This document shows positions 1-9,854 of a DNA stretch of 64,000 nucleotides, piece by piece. Source of the DNA: Symbioplanes lichenis (GTDB taxonomy: Bacteria > Actinomycetota > Actinomycetes > Mycobacteriales > Micromonosporaceae); assembly GCF_030709675.1 (NCBI RefSeq), contig NZ_JAUZQD010000006.1:1-64000 (forward strand), read 5' to 3'. The notes under the pieces were generated by a model. It made no database searches and was not told the DNA's origin. It saw nothing but the letters and a program-made list of their open reading frames with translations. A program made the position numbers and the translations under genes. How positions within the stretch are numbered: the first letter of the stretch is position 1; every line of letters begins with the position of its first letter.

Positions 1-2268
1 GGTGGTGCCGTAGGGCGCGTTGGCCACCCGCGAGGTCAGCTCCGGCTGCGGGACCGCGGTGACCAGGGTCGCGTAGGCGGTCGACACCTCGGTGGCGTTG
101 TCCTTGACGAAGGCCCGCCAGACATACGACGTGCTCCACTTGAGCTTGGCCGCGGGGATCGTGTACGCCTGCTTGGCCTGGTACGCCGTCGTGGTGCAGC
201 CGGTCGGGGCGCCCGCGGCGGTGATCCCGCAGTACTCGAACTTGTACTGCAGCGTCTGCTTCGGCGGGGCGTCCAGGTCAACGGCCTGCGCCCACAGTTG
301 CGGCGTGAGGATCGGCGCCTGGTAACCGTTCGGCGGGTAGAGGTCGCCGACCACGGGGGCGATGTTCTGCACACTCAGCGCGATGCGGGCCGGGGGCACC
401 GCCTCGTCGGTGAAGACCTTGCCGCCGGTCGTCGCCATGCTGAAGTCGAGCAGGTAGTCCCCGATCGGCAGCGCCTTGATGGTCGCCTCGATGCTGGTGG
501 TGGCCCCGCGCGCCAGCGTGCTGCCGAGCGAGCCGGCGACGTACTGACCGATCTTGGCGCTGGTCTTCGCGTTGTAGAGCCGGTAGACCAGCTTGAAGCC
601 GCTGGGCGTCCAGTCCATCGCGCTGGTGTTGGTGACGGTCACCTTCACCTTGCCGGCCTGGTTCTGCAGGACGGCCGGCTTGGGGGTGGGGCTGGGGATC
701 GAGTACTTCGCGTTGTACGGGGTGTGGGTCACGTACAGCTTCGGCGGGTTGGCCGAGCCGGTGCCCGCGATGGTCTTCCAGGAGCTCTCGTCGCCGACGG
801 GCGCCCGGAAGGAGATGCCGTTGTTCGCCTTGCCGTTGACCCAGCCCTGGACCAGGTCGCGGCCCTTGGCGCCGAGGTCGAGCACGGTGCCGGTGACCGG
901 GCACTTCGACGCCGACTCGCCGAGCCCGACGTAGCCCTGGGCGAAGGACGAACTCGCCAGCGCGGCACCGACGGCCGGGCCCGGGTAACTGGTGTCGGTG
1001 GACGACGACCACGAGCCGGTGACCGGGTGCACGCTGAGCTGGCGGGGCTTGCAGGAGGGGGCGTCGTACGCGGCGAAGCTGAGCTGAGCGCTGAAGATGG
1101 TCTCGTGGTCGAGCCGGGACACCAGCCCGGGGAACTTGACGTAGGACGCCGAGCTGACGCCGTTGCGCCGGCCCACCGCCAGGTCGCCGCCGCCGTGCGA
1201 CGAGCCGCCCTGCACGACCAGGCTCTCGGTCGCGGCACCGTTGGCGAGCACCGGCGGGTCCAGGCGCACGGGGTACGCGCGACCGGGCTCGTCCAGCCAC
1301 GCGTCGCTCGCCGTCATCCGCAGCGCCGGGCCGCCCTCGTGCTGGATCAGCTCGTAGGCGACGGCGTCGGACACCTGCTCCTTCGCGTCGGCGAGGAAGC
1401 CGGCGGGGATCGTGGCGACCGGGGCGCCCTCGCCGTTGCGCAGCAGCACCTCGCCGTTCTTCAGCGCCGCGGTCAGCCCGGTCAGGCGCAGCGGGAAGAC
1501 GAACGACCGGGGCGCCGCGGCCGAGCCGAGGACCAGCGTCTCCTTGACCCCACCGGCCTGGGCCTGCAGCTCGACGTCGGTCTGCGGCCACACGCCCCGA
1601 TAGGTCGCGGTGTCGCCGGTGACGGTCCCGGTGACCGGCGCGGCGTCCGCGGCGCCGTAGGCCAGGGTCCCGCCGCCCGGCAGCGTCACCCGGACCAGCT
1701 CGGCGGCGTCGGCCCGCGCGGCCAGGTGCAGGCCCACCGAGTCCGCGGTACGCCGCCAGCCGCCCGCGGGATCGGCCGCGAGCGTCGAGTCGATCGGCGC
1801 CCAGCTCCCGTCGCCCCGGCGATAGTTGAGCGCCGACGCGGAGAACTCCGTGGTCCGCGTGCCGTCCGCGTTGGCCCAGGTGCGCTCGTGGGCGGAACGC
1901 TCGGCCGGCAGCTCCTGGCTGCTCGCGGCCCGGAACTCGCCGGGGGCCCGGCGCGGCGGAGTGACCATCGCGGCGACGTTGGCCGGGGCCTTCGGCGCCT
2001 TGAGCACGGGATAGCGCGCCCGCGTCGACTCCGGCCGATAGGTGTTGCGCGGGCCGTCGGCGACCGGGTTCAGCCCGGCGGCGTCGTCCCAGCGCTGCTG
2101 CGGCACCGGCCGGTCGTCGGCCGGCGTCTCCAGGGCGACCGGCCGGGGGTGCAACTGGACGGTGGTCGTGCCGTTCTGGGCGACGGACACGCCCAGCAGC
2201 ACCGCCAGGCCGACGGACAGCCCGATGTGGACCTGTTTGCGGGCACGGCGAAGACCGGCTCGTGGCAT
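1..2268 (-). CDS. Secreted DNRLRE-domain protein, partial (C-terminus outside window)
   Basis: An uninterrupted minus-strand frame runs from ATG at 2268 to base 1 (756 codons) with no stop, so the gene continues past the left edge. The start is set by a GGGGGAAG ribosome site just upstream. Residues 1-30 are a signal peptide (basic MPRAGLRRARK, then a hydrophobic stretch). About residues 350-515 form a DNRLRE-type domain (repeated VVQGGSS, SYVKF, LVQGWVNG features), followed by Ig/fibronectin-like beta domains with PSP-rich linkers. In actinobacteria such an N-terminus commonly precedes very large cell-surface RHS/polymorphic-toxin-like proteins; whether this one carries RHS repeats cannot be seen here. 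Secreted or wall-associated is inferred from the signal peptide. Confidence 0.8.
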   Translation of the reverse strand, partial: MPRAGLRRARKQVHIGLSVGLAVLLGVSVAQNGTTTVQLHPRPVALETPADDRPVPQQRWDDAAGLNPVADGPRNTYRPESTRARYPVLKAPKAPANVAAMVTPPRRAPGEFRAASSQELPAERSAHERTWANADGTRTTEFSASALNYRRGDGSWAPIDSTLAADPAGGWRRTADSVGLHLAARADAAELVRVTLPGGGTLAYGAADAAPVTGTVTGDTATYRGVWPQTDVELQAQAGGVKETLVLGSAAAPRSFVFPLRLTGLTAALKNGEVLLRNGEGAPVATIPAGFLADAKEQVSDAVAYELIQHEGGPALRMTASDAWLDEPGRAYPVRLDPPVLANGAATESLVVQGGSSHGGGDLAVGRRNGVSSASYVKFPGLVSRLDHETIFSAQLSFAAYDAPSCKPRQLSVHPVTGSWSSSTDTSYPGPAVGAALASSSFAQGYVGLGESASKCPVTGTVLDLGAKGRDLVQGWVNGKANNGISFRAPVGDESSWKTIAGTGSANPPKLYVTHTPYNAKYSIPSPTPKPAVLQNQAGKVKVTVTNTSAMDWTPSGFKLVYRLYNAKTSAKIGQYVAGSLGSTLARGATTSIEATIKALPIGDYLLDFSMATTGGKVFTDEAVPPARIALSVQNIAPVVGDLYPPNGYQAPILTPQLWAQAVDLDAPPKQTLQYKFEYCGITAAGAPTGCTTTAYQAKQAYTIPAAKLKWSTSYVWRAFVKDNATEVSTAYATLVTAVPQPELTSRVANAPYGTT

Positions 2269-2412
2269 GTGTGAACTTCCCCCGTGAGCACGCCCCATCG
2301 ACGGATCTCGGTGGAGCGCCGCAAACATGCCAGCTTTGGAGTCACCTCGCAACCCCGCGTAACCATAGAGCCATGTGAAATTGGTGTGACAAGAATGACA
2401 GGCGACCCGGCG

Positions 2413-4764
<2,352 letters not shown>

Positions 4765-4771
4765 CGTCTCC

Positions 4772-4814
4772 CCCTCCGGCGGCTTCGGGCTACGTTAGCC
4801 CTGCCGCCGGAGGG
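4772..4814 (-). terminator. Long nested hairpin between the FG-GAP protein gene and the uvrA-like gene
   Basis: A 12-bp perfect inverted repeat (4772-4783 with 4803-4814, CCCTCCGGCGGC/GCCGCCGGAGGG) encloses a second hairpin GGGCTA-CGT-TAGCCC (4787-4801). It lies 30 nt after the stop of the upstream minus-strand gene. Its 3' arm, read on the minus strand, runs into the GGAGGGGGAG ribosome site of the uvrA-like gene, so it could act as terminator and as a structure masking that site. Confidence 0.6.
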
Positions 4815-4844
4815 TGCGCTTCTCGAATCCTGATCGTCACCCGG

Positions 4845-5696
4845 TCACCAGCCGTTACCGATCTGGACGCGGGGCTGGGTGCTGTAGCCGCGCTTCGACT
4901 CGCCGGGGTAGAGCCACAGGTCGCCGTCGCCGTCGCGGGTCACGATGTCCTGGTGCCGGTCACGGTCCCAGTCGGCGACGCCGGCGAAGTCGTAGCCCTG
5001 CCAGCCGTTGCCGATCTGGACCCGGGCGGCCGTACTCGGGCGGCGCTTGGACTGACCCCGATAGAGCCACAAGTCGCCGCCGCTGTCCCGCGCGACGATG
5101 TCCTGATGCCGGTCGCGGTCCCAATCTTCGACGCCCGCGAAGTCGTACCCCTGCCAGCCGTTCCCGATCTTCACCGGCCGGGCCGTGCTGTAGCCGCGCC
5201 TCGACTGCCCGCGATAGAGCCACAAGTCGCCGCCGCCGTCGCGCGCCACGATGTCCTGATGACCGTCGCGGTCCCAGTCCGCGATCCCGGCGAACGTGAA
5301 TCCTTGCCAGCCGTTGCCGATCTGGACCCGGGCCGCCGTACTCGGGCGCCGCTTCGACTGACCCCGATAGAGCCACAGGTCACCGCCGCCGTCCCGCGCG
5401 ACGATGTCCTGATGACCGTCGCGGTCCCAGTCCGCGACTCCGGCGAACGTGTAGCCCTGCCAGCCGTTCCCGATCCGCGCCCGCGCGGCCCCGCTGTAGC
5501 CCCGCCTCGACTCGCCCGGATAGAGCCACAGATCGCCCGCCGCGTCGCGGGCTATGACATCTTGATGCCGGTCCCGGTCCCAGTCCGCGATCCCGGCAAA
5601 GGTGTACGCCGGCACGTAAGCCGCCGCCGGCGACGTCATCGTCCCCGCCGCCACCACAGCCGCCACCAGCGCTCCCGTGAGCCTCCCTGCTTTCAT
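4845..5696 (-). CDS. Secreted FG-GAP/VCBS-like five-repeat protein
   Basis: 283 residues. The start is ATG 5696 (MKAGRLTGAL) with GGGGGTGAAG upstream; an in-frame upstream start would only lengthen the basic leader. A signal peptide ends near ...SPAAA (about residue 26). The whole mature protein is five tandem 51-residue units starting at residue 31, each of the type FAGIADWDRDGHQDIVARD...GDLWLY(R/P)G...IGNGWQG. The DWDRDGHQD loops resemble calcium-binding FG-GAP blades of beta-propellers. No catalytic domain is present. The role is unknown; it may be a binding or structural extracellular protein. Confidence 0.85.
   Translation of the reverse strand: MKAGRLTGALVAAVVAAGTMTSPAAAYVPAYTFAGIADWDRDRHQDVIARDAAGDLWLYPGESRRGYSGAARARIGNGWQGYTFAGVADWDRDGHQDIVARDGGGDLWLYRGQSKRRPSTAARVQIGNGWQGFTFAGIADWDRDGHQDIVARDGGGDLWLYRGQSRRGYSTARPVKIGNGWQGYDFAGVEDWDRDRHQDIVARDSGGDLWLYRGQSKRRPSTAARVQIGNGWQGYDFAGVADWDRDRHQDIVTRDGDGDLWLYPGESKRGYSTQPRVQIGNGW
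4848..5606 (-). repeat. Five in-frame 153-bp tandem repeats encoding 51-aa FG-GAP-like units
   Basis: Five consecutive copies of a 153-bp unit encode nearly identical blades; units 2 and 4 share the RGQSKRRPSTAARVQIGNGW segment and units 1, 3 and 5 share the (R/K)RGYS variant. The alternation of the two variants suggests expansion by duplication of a two-blade segment. The last unit lacks only the final QG. Confidence 0.9.
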
Positions 5697-5786
5697 GTCT
5701 TCACCCCCGTGTCGTCGCCCCGCGGCCACTCCGCGGAGCTGACGTGACCGAGGGTAGGCCCGATCCCGCTCAGACCCGGGCGAGAG

Positions 5787-6251
5787 TCACTTTTCCGGCC
5801 TAACGGGGGCAGGTGCCCACGGCCCGGGCTGCTCAGGCTCCTCGTTTTGCTCAGGAGCCAGCCCGAACCCGTACGGCAGGTAAAGCAGTGCGGCCCGCCG
5901 ATCGTCATGCCGCTCCACGCCGGCCAGCTCGGCGGCGACTTCCACGAAGCGCCGCTGCTGGGCCGCCGGTAGCTCGCCGAGCTCGTACGCCACGCTTTCC
6001 AGCAGTTTCACGGCCACGTATTCCTCGACGTCCTCGTCCGGGCAGGCGTCGAGCCACCAGATCAGGTCGTTGAAGAGTCCCACGGCGAGCGGCAATCCGG
6101 CCGGCGCCCGCTCGATCAGCCAGTCGTTGCTGCGCCGGAACGCCGCCACCGCGGCCGGATCGACCTGCTCGGCCGGATAGTCGCCCAGCCACTCCAGCAC
6201 GTCGAACACCTGGGCCCGCAGCATGCCAGCAAGATCGTCATCGGAACTCAT
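5787..6251 (-). CDS. Hypothetical protein, acidic, helical
   Basis: 154 residues from ATG 6251 (MSSDDDLAG). A longer reading frame exists upstream but runs through the neighbouring gene, so this start is preferred. The sequence is rich in acidic and aromatic residues (FNDLIWWLDACPDEDVEEY) and predicted all-helical, without signal peptide or membrane segment, so probably cytoplasmic. It begins 11 bp after the stop of the 2Fe-2S ferredoxin-like gene on the same strand, indicating an operon. I do not recognise a named family. Confidence 0.75.
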   Translation of the reverse strand: MSSDDDLAGMLRAQVFDVLEWLGDYPAEQVDPAAVAAFRRSNDWLIERAPAGLPLAVGLFNDLIWWLDACPDEDVEEYVAVKLLESVAYELGELPAAQQRRFVEVAAELAGVERHDDRRAALLYLPYGFGLAPEQNEEPEQPGPWAPAPVRPEK

Positions 6252-6262
6252 GGCCCGCGAGC

Positions 6263-6604
6263 CTACGCCCGGCGCTCCCGGACCGGCGGCGCGATCTCGC
6301 TCAGCGACAGCAGCACCGGCAGCGGCGCGACCCCGGGCCCGCCCGCCCGCACCCACGCGACGACGTCGTCCTCCACGCCGCCCTCCACGAGCCCAAGCCA
6401 CACCGGCCGGGCCCCGCCCCGCCGCGCGGACGGCGACGGCTGCACGATCACGACGTTGGCCTGCGAGCAGACGTCGAGGCACCGGCTGAGCCGCACCCGG
6501 TGCCCGGCCGCCGCCCGCAACCGAGCCGCCTGCCCGGCCGGATCGACGGGCCGTCGCCCGACCGCCACGCACTCCCCGCACACCGTTATCGCACACGCGC
6601 TCAC
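6263..6604 (-). CDS. (2Fe-2S) ferredoxin-like domain protein
   Basis: 113 residues. Four cysteines are arranged as CxxC (TVCGECVAVG, near residues 9-12) and CLDVCSQANVVIVQP (near 42-46), the layout of the thioredoxin-fold 2Fe-2S ferredoxin-like proteins found in actinobacteria. It is probably a small cytoplasmic electron carrier or cluster-binding protein; no partner reductase is next to it. It shares a transcription unit with the 154-aa gene that begins 11 bp downstream. Confidence 0.75.
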   Translation of the reverse strand: MSACAITVCGECVAVGRRPVDPAGQAARLRAAAGHRVRLSRCLDVCSQANVVIVQPSPSARRGGARPVWLGLVEGGVEDDVVAWVRAGGPGVAPLPVLLSLSEIAPPVRERRA

Positions 6605-6651
6605 GGTCCCACCATAGTCGCCGTGTGAGTCGGGACCGATTTCCTCCTGGC

Positions 6652-7344
6652 TCAGTAGAAACAGAGGAACCAGGCGTTGTATCTATTCTCCTTATTGTCC
6701 TGCGCGACTTCCTTCTTTGTTCGCAACGGGTCGCCCACGACCGTCTCCAGCTCGTCTTCCTCACGGTCGCTCGCCTTCGCCGCTTCGTAGTCCTCGTCGA
6801 AACAGGCCTTGTCAGCCTTTGACGCCGCGGCCACCGTGGCCTTGATCTCCGCGTCGGTCGGCTCGTCGCCCGTGGACGGGGACAAGTCAAGCTCCGCGAC
6901 AAGGGACCAGGTGCCACAGCCGCGCGTAACCACCCCGTCACCTGCCGACCAAAGTTCGATGGTGACACCGCTGGGCGCATAGGAGACGAAATCGTTCGCC
7001 TTGGTTCGCCCGCCGGAGTCGGTCTCCTCCCAGTAGCAGTTCGAGACGCCCGGCGAGGTTCGGTAGGTTCCCGTCTTGATGTCCTTGTTCACCACCCACG
7101 TCCCCGAGCCGAAGGACGAGCCCGGTCCGGTGACAGCTGGCGTCGGTGCGGGCGCTGTGGTCCTCGACGTGGTGACCGCTGCCACGGTCCCAGCATGGCC
7201 TCGCGACACAGGCTGCTGCGCCGACGATCCGGCCCTCAGAGCCACGACCGCGCTGACCATGGCGACTAGCACCGCCGCGGCGACGGCCAGCGCGCGGGCG
7301 GGCACTATCGCGCGCCGAGTGCTCGGGTGACGATGAGCCGGCAT
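6652..7344 (-). CDS. Secreted or membrane-anchored hypothetical protein with GTYRT...CYWE domain
   Basis: 230 residues. Residues about 13-36 are a hydrophobic signal or anchor (ALAVAAAVLVAMVSAVVAL). A Thr/Pro linker follows, then a domain of the type GSGTWVVNKDIKTGTYRT...NCYWEE...GC, a beta-rich extracellular module frequent in actinobacterial secreted proteins. The C-terminal third is charged and helical and ends in WFLCFY. Base composition is less GC-rich than the neighbours, especially near the 3' end. Function unknown. Confidence 0.75.
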   Translation of the reverse strand: MPAHRHPSTRRAIVPARALAVAAAVLVAMVSAVVALRAGSSAQQPVSRGHAGTVAAVTTSRTTAPAPTPAVTGPGSSFGSGTWVVNKDIKTGTYRTSPGVSNCYWEETDSGGRTKANDFVSYAPSGVTIELWSAGDGVVTRGCGTWSLVAELDLSPSTGDEPTDAEIKATVAAASKADKACFDEDYEAAKASDREEDELETVVGDPLRTKKEVAQDNKENRYNAWFLCFY

Positions 7345-7460
7345 CGAACTCCGATCGGGGAAGCGACTACTCCGCCCCTGCGATCGGTCGTCGGCGGGAC
7401 CACCTGAGCGTCCGGGCCGGTCGGAGCACGGCCCGCTGATGCACAGCGGGCCAGGAGCCG

Positions 7461-7488
7461 ACGGCGGATGCCGGCCCCCGGCCGCCGT
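7461..7488 (-). terminator. Hairpin directly after the radical-copper oxidase stop codon
   Basis: ACGGCGG (7461-7467) pairs with CCGCCGT (7482-7488), touching the stop of the oxidase gene. A second hairpin GCCCGCT-N7-AGCGGGC lies further downstream at 7431-7451. There is no U-tract; this is the usual form of actinobacterial terminators. Confidence 0.5.
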
Positions 7489-9852
7489 TCAGTGACTTTC
7501 GACCTGGACCCAGCGCGCCTCGGACGGCACCCCGCCCGCGACCACGGTCAGCATGTAGAACCCCGGCGGCAGCAGGTTGCGCGACGCCGGGATCGACACC
7601 GTCAGCCGGCTGTTCTCCTGTCCGGTGATCGGCACGTCGACCAGCCGCTGGTCGGTGTTGAGGCAGTGCGTGGTGCTGCCGGCCCGGGTGAGGTTGACGA
7701 ACTCGACCTCCCCGGCGGACGGGCAGATCAGTGACACCGTCTCGCCATGGTGCACGTGGTCCGGCGCCTCCATGACGACCGGGCGCGGGCCCCGGAAGAG
7801 GTACGGCGGGTAGTACCGCTCCAGCCGGTACTCCTCGTCCCCCCGGGCCGGGTTCGAGCCGGCCGTGACGACGCTGCCGTCCGCGAGCAGCAGGGCCACC
7901 GAGTGGTAGAGCCGGATCACGCGGGCGTGCGCGTGCAACGTCCACGTGCCGGTCGCCGGGTGGTAGATCTCGGCGCGCGTGGTGGCCCGCGGCCGGTCCT
8001 CGTCGCCCTCGCTGCCCCCGGTCACGAGCACGGTCCGGTCCGGCAGCACCACGGCGACGTGGTGCATGCGCGGCTTCTCGAGCGGGTCTTCCTGGCGATA
8101 GGCGGGGTGTTGCGCGTTGAGTGACACCCGGTTCACGGCGGCGATCGCGTGGCGGCCGTGGTGCCCGAAGTCCTCGCCCCCGCCGACGAGCAGCACCTCC
8201 TGGTCCTGGGCCGGGGGCAGCAGCACGCTCGTCGCCTGGTTGCGGTGATCGCGCGAGGCGTGCCCGTCGAGCCCGGGGACCTGGGTGAACTTGCGCGCCA
8301 CGAGGTCCACGATCGCCGGGCCGAGGTTCTCGTTGCCGCCGTAGCAGCCGCCGGAGAAGAAGATCCGGCCGTCGGCCATCAGGAACATCTGGGCGTAGAG
8401 GGGAACGCGCCGCGTGCTGTCGTGCGGGTCCGCGTCCCACTCGCGCTGGTCGGGCAGCGCCGACCAATGACCGGGAGACCAGATTTCCGGTACGAGATTC
8501 AGCAGCGAGTCCTCGCCGAGCCCGGTGAACGTGGCGACATGCCCGTCGGCCAGCGTGACCAGCGTCGGGTACCACCGGCCGCCCGCCATGTCCGGCTGCC
8601 GGTCCCACGTGCCGGCGGATGCTTCGTACACCCACGCGTCCTTCAAGCCCCGGAAGGGATCGTACTCGCGGGTGCCGCCGGCGACGAGGAGTCCGCCGTC
8701 GGGGAGCTGGGCGTGGCCGGCGCAGAAGAAGTCGGCCGGCACGTGGGCGTCGGTCACCTCGTGCGTGACCGGGTTCCAGCGGGTGCCGCGGAAACCCCCG
8801 CCGATGTTCGCGGGGTTGTTGCTCGTACCGGAGAAGAACAGGACCTCGCCGGTGTGCAGGGCCGCCGCGTGGATCGCGAGGCTCTGTGACGTCTCCGCCT
8901 CCAGGCGCCACACCCCGTCGCGGGCGGCCGTGCCGGTGTCGAGGGTCAGGTCCACCGTGCGGTAGAAGCCGAGGTTGGGTCCCATCGGGGCGTCCGCCGC
9001 GACGATGACCAGCCCCTGGTGCAGGGCCACGCCGGCGCCCTGGTTCTCCCAGAAGAACCACTCGGGCACCGCCGTCCACGCGCTCCAGCCCTGCTCGGCG
9101 TGGCCGTCGGCGCCCAGCCGCCAGCCGATCTGATAGAAGGCGAGGTTCTCGCCGGCCGGGTTGTCGACGGCGAGCACGAGCAGCTCGGGCCGCCCGTCGC
9201 CGTCGAGGTCGGCCACGGCGATGCCCGCGCCCTGGTTCTCCCACATGAACCAGTCGGGGACCACGCGCCAGGCGTCCCAGCCGCCGTGCACCCGGCCGTC
9301 CGCGCCGAGCGCGTGCCCGATCCGGTAGTAGCCGGCGTTGGCGCCCGGCGGCGCGTCGACCATGAAGACGATCAGCTCGGGGCGGTCGTCGCCGTCGAGG
9401 TCGGCGACCGCGAGGCCGGCGTCGGCGTTCTCCCAGGGGAACCACTCGGGCACGTCGAGCCACTCGGTCCAGCCGCCGGTCACCTGACCGCCGGCGTCGA
9501 GCACCCGGCCGACGCGGTAGACGCCGCGGTTCTGGCCGGCGGGCGCGTCGATCTGCAGCACGATCAGCGCGAGCGCGCCGTCGAGGCGGGCGACCGCGAT
9601 GTCGGCGCCCTGGTTCTCCCAGGCGAACCAGTCGGGCACGGCGATCCACGGGCCCCAGCCGCCGGTCACCTCGCCGTCCGCGTCGAGGTCGAAGCCGACG
9701 CGGTAGAAGCCCTGGTTCTGCTGCGGTCCGGCGTCGACCCGCAGGACGATCAGGTCCGGGCGGCCGTTGCCGCTGACGTCGGCGACGGCGGTGCCGGCGC
9801 CCTGGTTCTCGAAGGACTGCCACTCGGGGATGTCGAGGAACTTGGTTGCCAT
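7489..9852 (-). CDS. Galactose oxidase-type radical-copper oxidase with N-terminal FG-GAP-like repeats
   Basis: 787 residues from ATG 9852, which lies 2 nt after the stop of the upstream GH13 gene (TGA-TC-ATG), so translation is probably coupled. Residues 4-318 hold five about 62-residue blades (IPEWFxWENQGAG, AVADLDGDGRPEL); the fifth lost its calcium loop. Residues about 320-690 are a Kelch-type propeller and the rest the Ig-like DUF1929 domain. All copper-site ligands of galactose/glyoxal oxidases can be placed: Cys377 (DFFCAGH) and Tyr428 (GGRWYPT) for the thioether cofactor, Tyr649-His650 (RLYHSV), His729 (STTHCLNTDQR). Expected reaction: oxidation of a primary alcohol or aldehyde with O2 giving H2O2. 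It lacks a signal peptide, unlike known family members. Confidence 0.88.
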   Translation of the reverse strand: MATKFLDIPEWQSFENQGAGTAVADVSGNGRPDLIVLRVDAGPQQNQGFYRVGFDLDADGEVTGGWGPWIAVPDWFAWENQGADIAVARLDGALALIVLQIDAPAGQNRGVYRVGRVLDAGGQVTGGWTEWLDVPEWFPWENADAGLAVADLDGDDRPELIVFMVDAPPGANAGYYRIGHALGADGRVHGGWDAWRVVPDWFMWENQGAGIAVADLDGDGRPELLVLAVDNPAGENLAFYQIGWRLGADGHAEQGWSAWTAVPEWFFWENQGAGVALHQGLVIVAADAPMGPNLGFYRTVDLTLDTGTAARDGVWRLEAETSQSLAIHAAALHTGEVLFFSGTSNNPANIGGGFRGTRWNPVTHEVTDAHVPADFFCAGHAQLPDGGLLVAGGTREYDPFRGLKDAWVYEASAGTWDRQPDMAGGRWYPTLVTLADGHVATFTGLGEDSLLNLVPEIWSPGHWSALPDQREWDADPHDSTRRVPLYAQMFLMADGRIFFSGGCYGGNENLGPAIVDLVARKFTQVPGLDGHASRDHRNQATSVLLPPAQDQEVLLVGGGEDFGHHGRHAIAAVNRVSLNAQHPAYRQEDPLEKPRMHHVAVVLPDRTVLVTGGSEGDEDRPRATTRAEIYHPATGTWTLHAHARVIRLYHSVALLLADGSVVTAGSNPARGDEEYRLERYYPPYLFRGPRPVVMEAPDHVHHGETVSLICPSAGEVEFVNLTRAGSTTHCLNTDQRLVDVPITGQENSRLTVSIPASRNLLPPGFYMLTVVAGGVPSEARWVQVESH

Positions 9853-9854
9853 GA

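Noticed and set aside
4848..5606. 153-bp direct repeats as a CRISPR-like array
   Set aside because: The units are contiguous, in frame and encode protein blades; there are no spacers.
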